A stretch of DNA of 6,823 nucleotides from Fusobacterium sp. (GTDB taxonomy: Bacteria > Fusobacteriota > Fusobacteriia > Fusobacteriales > Fusobacteriaceae): assembly GCF_032477075.1 (NCBI RefSeq), contig NZ_JAWDXO010000071.1, positions 1-6,823 of the forward strand, written 5' to 3'. The notes beneath the pieces are model-generated. The model did not search any database, was not told where the DNA came from, and saw nothing but the letters and a program-made list of their open reading frames with translations. The stretch's first letter is position 1, and each line of letters begins with the position of its first letter. A program made the translations under genes and the position numbers. Below are positions 1-4,518 of the stretch, one piece after another.

Positions 1-235
1 TTACAACTTTTTTTGCAGGAATAGTCATTTTTTCTTTTGTCTGTGGATTTATTCCTTCTTTAGCTGCTCTATCTACAACTTCAAATTTTCCAAATCCTAG
101 AAATGATATTTCATCTTTCTTTTCAAGTACTGTTTCTACTGCTGTCAAAAAAGCTTCTAATTTTTCTTCAGCTTCTTTTTTTGTTTCAAATTTTCCAATT
201 TCTTTGTATAAGTCTACAAATTCTTTTTTAGTCAT
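1..235 (-). CDS. hup: HU-family DNA-binding protein, 3' end outside the window
   Basis: Histone-like protein of the HU/IHF family, a small dimeric nucleoid protein that bends DNA non-specifically. The minus strand reads from an ATG at 235-233 for 78 codons to the window edge; family members are about 90-95 residues, so roughly the last 12-17 are missing. The family pattern is clear: an N-terminal helical part starting MTKKEFVDLYKEIG, then ISFLGFGKFEV at about residues 43-53, then the beta-arm segment RAAKEGINPQTKEKMTIPAKK. The NPQT motif and the Pro in IPAKK at the arm match the family. The start is supported by a strong site (TTAGGGAGGA on the minus strand, 241-250) five bases upstream. It is transcribed away from the iteron origin from its own promoter at 273-302. 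On a plasmid it could assist origin melting, as HU or IHF does at other iteron origins; that role is inferred. Confidence 0.93.
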   Translation of the reverse strand, partial: MTKKEFVDLYKEIGKFETKKEAEEKLEAFLTAVETVLEKKDEISFLGFGKFEVVDRAAKEGINPQTKEKMTIPAKKVV

Positions 236-272
236 TTATTTCCTCCCTAATAAGCTTATATGATATACTGAA

Positions 273-302
273 ATTATACTTTGTTAATCATAATACAGTC
301 AA
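273..302 (-). promoter_or_regulatory. Sigma70-type promoter for the HU gene
   Basis: On the minus strand, TTGACT (302-297) and a perfect TATAAT (278-273) are separated by 18 bp. Transcription would begin near 266, about 30 bases before the HU start codon, leaving room for its ribosome site. Confidence 0.7.
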
Positions 303-470
303 TCTTTATTATTCAAAATATTATCAAATTAAATTTAATTAGAAAAAATTAGTAAAAATTTTTCTTATGAATCTTTAAAGATAATCTTTATCTTATTTAT
401 TATCATTTAATAATCTTTATATATTTAAGACTTCCAAACTCCTTAATTTTACTAGTTTAAAAAGGGACAA
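303..470. other. A+T-rich part of the origin region, candidate DNA-unwinding element
   Basis: Non-coding and almost entirely A+T. It holds repeated AATCTTTA octamers at 370-377, 383-390 and 412-419 (a fourth, at 301-308, overlaps the HU promoter), a 12-bp palindrome ATCTTTAAAGAT at 371-382, a 14-bp palindrome AATTAAATTTAATT at 327-340, and A-tracts around 342-363 that would favour intrinsic bending. Iteron origins normally place an A+T-rich melting region beside the iterons, which fits this position. I found no convincing match to the consensus DnaA box, so DnaA dependence is not shown. Confidence 0.5.
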
Positions 471-710
471 CTTATTACATCTTGTTACATTACTTATTAC
501 ATCTTGTTACATTGCTTATTACATTTTGTTACATTACTTATTACATCTTGTTACATTGCTTATTACATTTTGTTACATTACTTATTACATCTTGTTACAT
601 TGCTTATTACATTTTGTTACACTTAATTTTCATATTTTATTTATTACATCTTGTTACATTTATTTTTTTCTATTTTAATTTGTTACATTCTGTTACAATA
701 AACATTACAT
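471..710 (+). repeat. Iteron array of the replication origin
   Basis: Seven directly repeated 22-bp units begin at 471, 493, 515, 537, 559, 581 and 603 with no gaps. Two diverged units follow at about 640 and 679, and a lone TTACAT half lies at 705-710. Each unit carries TTACAT twice (unit positions 5-10 and 15-20), so the half-sites alternate at 10 and 12 bp, close to one helical turn. Units differ at two positions (C/T at 11 and A/G at 22), and these alternate: units 2-3, 4-5 and 6-7 are copies of one 44-bp dimer, the last with a changed end. The array lies directly upstream of a Rep_3-type initiator gene, the standard arrangement for Rep binding, initiation and copy-number control. The last units sit just before the rep promoter, so Rep probably also represses itself (inferred). 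Confidence 0.93.
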
Positions 711-715
711 GAAAA

Positions 716-744
716 TTGACTTGTAATATTTAATGTGTTATAAT
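716..744 (+). promoter_or_regulatory. Promoter of the rep gene
   Basis: TTGACT (716-721) and TATAAT (739-744) are 17 bp apart, and a TG at 736-737 gives an extended -10. The iteron half-site TTACAT at 705-710 ends five bases before the -35, so Rep bound there could block RNA polymerase. Confidence 0.85.
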
Positions 745-777
745 GTTTTTTAATGAAGAAAGTTTGGAGATGATGAG

Positions 778-2070
778 ATGGCAAATGTAGTCAAATATGG
801 GAATGAAATGAATAATGTAACTTTTGGAGGATTCAAAGAAAAAGAGTTAGATTTATTTTTTTCTATTTGTTTCAAAGCAAAAGAACAAGGTGTTAGAGAA
901 ATAAAAATCCCTTTTGATGAAATAAAATTGTTATCAAATTATGTTAATAGAAACTTAGATAGATTTATAAAAGATTTAGAAACAACTTATGATAAAATGT
1001 TGAAATTAAATATAAAAATAAGACATTCTGAATTAAGTTTTTCAAAATTTAATTTATTTAACAAATACTCAGTTAATGTTGAAAATCGAATAATTTCAAT
1101 AAAAGTAAGTGATGAATTTGAACATTTATTAAATAATTTAATAGGAAACTATACTAAATTTGATTTAATAGAGTTTGTGAATTTAAAAAGTGTATATTCA
1201 AAAAATATGTTTAAATTATTAAAACAGTGGGATGTTTTAGGAGAGAAAAATTATGAACTTGAAAATTTGAAAATGTTATTAGGAGTACCTAAAAATTATA
1301 GTTCAACGAATTTTAATGAAAGAGTTATAAAGCCCATATTAAAAGAATTACCTCAATATTTTAAAAGCTTAAAATTAGAAAAAATAAGAACTGGAAGAAA
1401 AATATCTCATTTGAAGTTTACTTGGAAAATAAATAAAGAAAGAATGGAATATCTTAAAAATATAGAAAAAGAGGTTGTTGAAATAGTAATATCAGAAGAA
1501 CTTTCAGAAGTAATTGAAAAAGTAAAAAAGAATAGATATATTGCTCCATTTTTAAATAATGGAAATATAGAAGAATTACTAAATAACTTTGATGAAAAAT
1601 CACTTATAATTGGATTAAACTGTTGTAATAGAACAATAAAAAAAGAAATAACAAGTATAAATTACTTAATAAAAGCAATAGAAAGTGAATGTTTGAAAAA
1701 ATCTACAGAGAAAAAAGTACCAATGACAAAAAAATTCTTTGCAATGGGCTATGAAATAGTACCAAATGAAGAAAAATATGGGGAAATGGAACAGCTTGAT
1801 GAAAATACTGAAAAAGAATTAGAAAGAATAAATAAAATGACAAGAGAAGAGTTAATTGAAGAATTTACAAGAGGCAAGAGCCCTGAAATAGAAAATAAGA
1901 AAAATGAGGTAGGAGAGAAATTATTGTTAGCATATAAAATGCGAGATAAAATTAAAGATAAGAAAAGTACAACATACTTAACAAATGAGCTTTTTATTCT
2001 TGAACTTCATGAAGAATTAGAAGAGCTAGAAACTAAAGCAGAAGAATTTAAGAAAAAACAAATAAAATAA
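778..2070 (+). CDS. rep: Plasmid replication initiator, Rep_3 (RepB/RepA) family
   Basis: Initiator that binds iterons and starts plasmid replication. Residues 1-120 resemble the first winged-helix domain, with the characteristic NNVTFGGFKEKELDLFFSI (about 12-30). Residues 130-220 resemble the second, with LKSVYSKNMFKLLKQW (136-151), ELENLKMLLGVP (160-171), and the basic KIRTGRKISHLKFTW stretch (202-216) expected in the DNA-contacting part. Residues 230-430 form a charged, helical extension not needed for the core fold, with a likely coiled coil near 405-427 (ELFILELHEELEELETK). At 430 residues it is longer than many Rep_3 proteins, which are often 230-350. The ATG at 778 follows GGAG (766-769) by eight bases; nearby ATGs at 770 and 773 are out of frame. 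The iterons upstream and a terminator ten bases downstream make it a single-gene unit. The Rep_3 assignment is by pattern recognition but is strong in this context. Confidence 0.94.
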   Translation: MANVVKYGNEMNNVTFGGFKEKELDLFFSICFKAKEQGVREIKIPFDEIKLLSNYVNRNLDRFIKDLETTYDKMLKLNIKIRHSELSFSKFNLFNKYSVNVENRIISIKVSDEFEHLLNNLIGNYTKFDLIEFVNLKSVYSKNMFKLLKQWDVLGEKNYELENLKMLLGVPKNYSSTNFNERVIKPILKELPQYFKSLKLEKIRTGRKISHLKFTWKINKERMEYLKNIEKEVVEIVISEELSEVIEKVKKNRYIAPFLNNGNIEELLNNFDEKSLIIGLNCCNRTIKKEITSINYLIKAIESECLKKSTEKKVPMTKKFFAMGYEIVPNEEKYGEMEQLDENTEKELERINKMTREELIEEFTRGKSPEIENKKNEVGEKLLLAYKMRDKIKDKKSTTYLTNELFILELHEELEELETKAEEFKKKQIK

Positions 2071-2080
2071 TTATGAATTA

Positions 2081-2107
2081 AGACAGCCTCTAGGTTGTCT
2101 TTTTTTT
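2081..2107 (+). terminator. Intrinsic terminator of rep
   Basis: Stem AGACAGCC (2081-2088) pairs with GGTTGTCT (2093-2100), eight base pairs including one G-T, around the tetraloop TCTA. An uninterrupted T-run follows to 2107. It starts ten bases after the rep stop codon. The opposite strand lacks a T-run, so it works rightward only. Confidence 0.9.
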
Positions 2108-2130
2108 ATTTCAAAAGCAATCCAGCCTTG

Positions 2131-2262
2131 ACCTCCTGTAAATTATATATATTTTTCTACTGCATATATCCCCTTCACAAGCCTTCATTCAGGAATTGAT
2201 TTTCTTTTAAATTACGGCGAAGGGGAATAAAACATAGTAGAAAAAATAAATAATCAGGAGGT
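2131..2262. repeat. Three-step nested inverted repeat in the rep-methyltransferase gap
   Basis: Three pairs of arms nest about one centre. ACCTCCTG (2131-2138) pairs with CAGGAGGT (2255-2262). TTTTTCTACT (2152-2161) pairs with AGTAGAAAAA (2236-2245). TCCCCTTC (2169-2176) pairs with GAAGGGGA (2219-2226). The remaining spacer is 42 bases and has a further small GCC/GGC pairing (2181-2183 with 2216-2218). The steps are separated by non-matching A+T-rich DNA, so this is a pair of diverged inverted copies of a roughly 50-bp segment rather than one clean stem. No ORF or convincing promoter explains it. It could be a structured RNA, a single-strand origin or transfer-origin hairpin, or a relic of a small element; the sequence does not decide. 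Confidence 0.6.
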
Positions 2263-2390
2263 GGATCAGGAATAGGAAAGATTAATTTATAAATAAAAAA
2301 ATAAAAGAAAAAAACTTAAAAGAGCAGAACGGCTCTAAAGAAAAAACATGGTAGTTAAAAAAATAAATAAATTTAATGGAGGAATATTAA
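2263..2390 (+). other. A-rich leader before the methyltransferase gene
   Basis: Non-coding, purine-rich DNA. A small hairpin AGAGC (2321-2325) / GCTCT (2332-2336) with a six-base loop lies within it; on the minus strand it is followed by a T-rich stretch and could be a weak leftward terminator. No near-consensus promoter is visible, so the start of methyltransferase transcription is unknown. A 16-codon frame (2348-2398) overlaps the gene start but has no good ribosome site. Confidence 0.4.
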
Positions 2391-3998
2391 ATGACTGAAG
2401 AGCTAAAAAGCTTTTATCCAACACCAGAGCAATTGATAAAATTAATGGTTTCAAAAATAGAAAAAACAAAATATCAAAAAGAATTAGATATATTAGAACC
2501 ATCAGCAGGGCGTGGAGATATAGCAGATTATCTAAAGAAAAGTACATATTGGGATAATGGTTTTTCTGCTAATTCTGTTGATTGTATAGAAATAAATGAG
2601 AATTTACAAAAAATTCTTAGTGGAAAGGAGCATACTTTAATTTTTGATGATTTTCTTAATTTTAATACTAATAAAAGATATGATTTAATAATAATGAATC
2701 CACCATTTGATAAAGGAGATCTACACCTTTTAAAAGCTATAGAACTTGTGAAAAAAACAGGGGGACAAATTATTTCCATATTAAATTCTGAAACTATAAA
2801 AAATCCATATTCTTTATATAAGCAGGATTTGAAAAATAAATTAGAAAAATATGAAGCAGAAATAGAATACCATCAGGAAATTTTTAAAAAAGCAGATAGA
2901 GAAACAAATGTAGAAATAGCATTAATTAATATAAAAATTGAAAAAGAGAAAAAAGAAAGTAAAATTCTTGATGGAATGAAAAAAGAAGAGAAAGAACAAT
3001 TTTTTAAAAATGAAAAAATAAAAGCTGTAACAAGTAGCCAAATGATAGAAAGATTAATAGAAAACTATAATTTTGAAATTCAGGTAGGATTAAAATTCAT
3101 GGAGGAATATGAGATAATAAATGAATTTAGTGAAGACAGCTTTACATCAAATTATCCACAGAAAGTATTTAAACTTAGTTTTTGTAATAGGGATAAAGAT
3201 TTAACATCAAATAATTACATTGAAATAATAAGAAATAAATATTGGGAAATGCTTTTTAAAAAGAAAGAGCTTGAAGAACTTTTCACAGAAACAATAAGAA
3301 GAAATTTTTATGATAATCTTTATAAAATGAGAAATTATGAATTTAATATGTTTAATATAAAACAGTTGCTTAAAAACTTATCAAATGAAATGATATCTTC
3401 TCTTGAAGAAAGTATAGTAGGACTTTTTGATGAATTCTCAAAAGAACACTACTGGCACCCAGAATCAAAAGATAATATTCATTACTATAATGGTTGGTAT
3501 ACTAATAAAAGTTACTATGTAAATAAGAAAGTTATTATACCAATGAAGTGTACATCATATTGTGATAGAGAATTTAGGTTTGACTATTCAGTATGTGCCA
3601 AAATAACAGATATACATAAAATTTTTATGTATCTTGATAGTGAAGAAAAAAATGTAAGTAGCATAGAAGAAATAGGAAATATATTAAGTATAGCAGAAAG
3701 AAATCAAACAAATAGAAATATAGATTTTACATATTTTACAGTAAGTCTTTTCAAGAAAGGGACTTGTCATATTAAATTTAAAAGTGAGGACTTGCTTTTG
3801 AAGTTTAATATATATGGAAGTCAGAAGAAAAACTGGCTACCTCCTGGATATGGGAAGAAAAAATATAAAGAAATGACAGAAGAAGAAAAAGCAGTAATAA
3901 ATGATTTTCAAGGAGAAGAAAGTTATGAAAAAGTTTGTAATAATACTGAAGAGTATCTATTTCAAGCTAAATCAAGTCAATTTATGATAGGAAATTAA
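2391..3998 (+). CDS. Putative adenine-specific DNA methyltransferase with DUF4942 C-terminus
   Basis: Likely S-adenosylmethionine-dependent DNA N6-adenine methyltransferase. The N-terminal half carries FYPTPEQ (8-14), the cofactor-binding motif I LEPSAGRGD (35-43), an acidic motif II region VDCIEINE (63-70), and catalytic motif IV IMNPPF (101-106), where NPPF is typical of amino-methyltransferases acting on adenine. The C-terminal half, about 215-505, resembles DUF4942, seen in EHYWHPESKDNIHYYNGWY (352-370) and NWLPPGYGKKKYKEM (481-495). That domain is commonly joined to such methyltransferases on plasmids and phages; its function is unknown to me. A charged helical linker covers about 183-212. 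The ATG follows GGAGG (2378-2382) by eight bases. No restriction endonuclease gene adjoins it, so it looks like a solitary enzyme that might mark or protect the plasmid or act on replication; this is inference. Identification of the N-terminal motifs is firm, the target sequence unknown. Confidence 0.87.
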   Translation: MTEELKSFYPTPEQLIKLMVSKIEKTKYQKELDILEPSAGRGDIADYLKKSTYWDNGFSANSVDCIEINENLQKILSGKEHTLIFDDFLNFNTNKRYDLIIMNPPFDKGDLHLLKAIELVKKTGGQIISILNSETIKNPYSLYKQDLKNKLEKYEAEIEYHQEIFKKADRETNVEIALINIKIEKEKKESKILDGMKKEEKEQFFKNEKIKAVTSSQMIERLIENYNFEIQVGLKFMEEYEIINEFSEDSFTSNYPQKVFKLSFCNRDKDLTSNNYIEIIRNKYWEMLFKKKELEELFTETIRRNFYDNLYKMRNYEFNMFNIKQLLKNLSNEMISSLEESIVGLFDEFSKEHYWHPESKDNIHYYNGWYTNKSYYVNKKVIIPMKCTSYCDREFRFDYSVCAKITDIHKIFMYLDSEEKNVSSIEEIGNILSIAERNQTNRNIDFTYFTVSLFKKGTCHIKFKSEDLLLKFNIYGSQKKNWLPPGYGKKKYKEMTEEEKAVINDFQGEESYEKVCNNTEEYLFQAKSSQFMIGN

Positions 3999-4002
3999 AA
4001 TA

Positions 4003-4034
4003 ATAACTAAGTCCCACGCGTGGGACTTAGTTAT
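4003..4034. repeat. 32-bp perfect palindrome, copy 1 of a duplicated element
   Basis: Perfect two-fold symmetry about 4018/4019 with no spacer; the core is GTCCCACGCGTGGGAC (4011-4026), flanked by A+T arms. The 29 bases 4004-4032 recur exactly at 6522-6550. It is strikingly G+C-rich for this DNA. It begins four bases after the methyltransferase stop, which suits a terminator hairpin, but the DNA after it (ATATATAAAG) is not a T-run. Copies flanking parA and the parB-like gene suggest a dimer-binding site such as a centromere. Both readings remain open. Confidence 0.9.
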
Positions 4035-4054
4035 ATATAAAGTTGTTTTTAGGG

Positions 4055-4092
4055 ATTTGTTAATTATTTAAGTTTAACATTTGGTAACAAAT
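4055..4092. repeat. Inverted repeat upstream of the partition promoter
   Basis: ATTTGTTA (4055-4062) and TAACAAAT (4085-4092) are perfect inverted arms, with an additional TTAACA (4074-4079) between them that can alternatively pair with TGTTAA (4058-4063). It lies in a non-coding A+T-rich stretch (4035-4164) in which I see nothing else. It could be an operator or chance symmetry in A+T-rich DNA. Confidence 0.35.
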
Positions 4093-4164
4093 AAAGAAAA
4101 TATAAATTTGAATTATCATTATAAAACTTAATTATACTAATTTTAAAAAAAATAAAAATTCGGG

Positions 4165-4193
4165 TGGACAATTTGAAAAAATAGTAGTATAAT
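4165..4193 (+). promoter_or_regulatory. Rightward promoter of the partition/toxin-antitoxin gene group
   Basis: TGGACA (4165-4170) and perfect TATAAT (4188-4193) are 17 bp apart. Transcription would start near 4200, giving a structured leader of about 155 bases before the first ORF at 4355. No other good rightward promoter is seen before parA. Confidence 0.75.
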
Positions 4194-4201
4194 AAATTAT
4201 A

Positions 4202-4267
4202 AAAATAAAAAAGCTAACTTGCGCCAACAAGATAGCTTTTAAATGAATGATATAAAATCACTTTGTC
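4202..4267 (-). ncRNA. Candidate antisense RNA to the leader of the par operon
   Basis: A leftward promoter at 4274-4302 would start an RNA near 4267. The RNA runs about 65 bases to a strong intrinsic terminator made of the hairpin 4209-4240 followed on the minus strand by a T-rich tail (TTTTTTATTTTT including the stem end). It would be fully complementary to the first part of the rightward leader, which starts near 4200. The hairpin loop on this strand is TTGGCG; UUGG fits the YUNR U-turn motif known from recognition loops of plasmid antisense RNAs. No peptide is encoded. By analogy with countertranscribed RNAs it could control expression of the downstream operon or contribute to incompatibility. 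The promoter, terminator and loop are seen; the RNA itself and its function are inferred. Confidence 0.6.
4209..4240 (-). terminator. Leader hairpin; intrinsic terminator for leftward transcription
   Basis: AAAAGCTA (4209-4216) pairs with TAGCTTTT (4233-4240); after one A-A mismatch CTTG (4218-4221) pairs with CAAG (4228-4231), closing a six-base loop CGCCAA (4222-4227). On the minus strand the stem runs into T-rich DNA (4212-4201), a strong terminator. Rightward, only the four T of the stem are available, so termination there would be weaker. The stem begins about nine bases after the predicted rightward start. Confidence 0.8.
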
Positions 4268-4285
4268 AGTAATATTATATCATTC
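4245..4285. repeat. 11-bp inverted repeat in the par leader
   Basis: GAATGATATAA (4245-4255) is perfectly repeated in inverse at 4275-4285 with a 19-base spacer. The right arm overlaps the -10 of the leftward promoter. In RNA it would form a second leader hairpin; in DNA it could be an operator, for example for the ParA N-terminal domain or the ParB-like protein. Which of these applies is not shown. Confidence 0.65.
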
Positions 4286-4302
4286 TTTAAGTAATATTTC
4301 AA
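4274..4302 (-). promoter_or_regulatory. Leftward promoter of the candidate antisense RNA
   Basis: On the minus strand TTGAAA (4302-4297) and perfect TATAAT (4279-4274) are 17 bp apart, with an upstream TG giving an extended -10 (TGATATAAT). It faces the rightward promoter at 4165-4193, and the only feature downstream of it on this strand is the terminator at 4209-4240. Confidence 0.7.
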
Positions 4303-4317
4303 TAAATAAAGACTAGG

Positions 4318-4333
4318 GATTATTAGTCTAATC
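4318..4333. promoter_or_regulatory. Small inverted repeats before the first par-operon ORF
   Basis: GATTA (4318-4322) and TAATC (4329-4333) are inverted arms, overlapping an alternative pairing GACTA (4311-4315) / TAGTC (4324-4328) and the short palindrome ATTAGTCTAAT (4322-4332). These end four bases before the AAGGAG ribosome site. Possibly an operator or a leader hairpin; weak on its own. Confidence 0.3.
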
Positions 4334-4354
4334 TATTAAGGAGAGTGATATTTT

Positions 4355-4492
4355 ATGAAATCGTCAGAACTTAGCAATTTTATAAATGAAATTATTAAGA
4401 AAATAAGTAAAGAAAAGGAAAATTTAACTTATGAAGCAGTAGCTAATATGAAATATTCAGAACTTGAAAAAAGATTACAGAAAGTTTCATAA
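4355..4492 (+). CDS. Small protein of 45 residues, first gene of the par operon
   Basis: Unrecognised small ORF, MKSSELSNFINE to LEKRLQKVS. It is charged, lysine- and glutamate-rich and predicted mostly helical, with no membrane segment, signal peptide or cysteine. This argues against a type I toxin despite the antisense RNA candidate upstream. The ATG follows AAGGAGAG (4338-4345) with an 11-base gap from GGAG, slightly long but acceptable. Its codon use matches its neighbours. It ends 26 bases before parA and is the first ORF after the rightward promoter. It could be a small regulator or partition accessory protein, or a leader peptide through which the antisense RNA acts on parA translation. 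No family is recognised; the case for a real gene rests on the ribosome site, the composition and the position. Confidence 0.65.
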   Translation: MKSSELSNFINEIIKKISKEKENLTYEAVANMKYSELEKRLQKVS

Positions 4493-4518
4493 TTCAGTTC
4501 CTGATTGAAGGAGAAAAA

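Noticed and set aside
471..624. CRISPR-like array
   Set aside because: The 22-bp units are contiguous with no unique spacers, and they stand before a Rep_3 initiator gene; they are iterons.
482..712. Open frame of 76 codons reading through the iterons
   Set aside because: It is the translation of the repeat array (repeated Leu-His-Tyr-Ile runs), has no ribosome site, and ends just before the rep promoter.
2128..2155. Promoter TTGACC with TATTTT inside the nested inverted repeat
   Set aside because: The -10 is poor and the best-looking TATATT has only a 14-bp spacer; not enough to support transcription of the repeat.
2348..2398. 16-codon upstream ORF overlapping the methyltransferase start
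   Set aside because: No adequate ribosome site and A-rich low-complexity product; it could arise by chance.
2335..2779. Minus-strand open frames of 70 and 83 codons
   Set aside because: They lie opposite the start of the methyltransferase gene, have no recognisable domain, and are the expected shadows of A-rich coding DNA.
4011..4026. Canonical chromosomal parS site
   Set aside because: The core GTCCCACGCGTGGGAC has a CACGCGTG centre, not the CACGTG centre and TTTC/GAAA arms of parS, and no standard ParB is present.
4108..4138. Second rightward promoter TTGAAT / TATACT
   Set aside because: The 19-bp spacer is long and the promoter at 4165-4193 is far better.
4355..4492. Type I toxin under antisense RNA control
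   Set aside because: The 45-residue product is charged and has no membrane-spanning segment, unlike small type I toxins.
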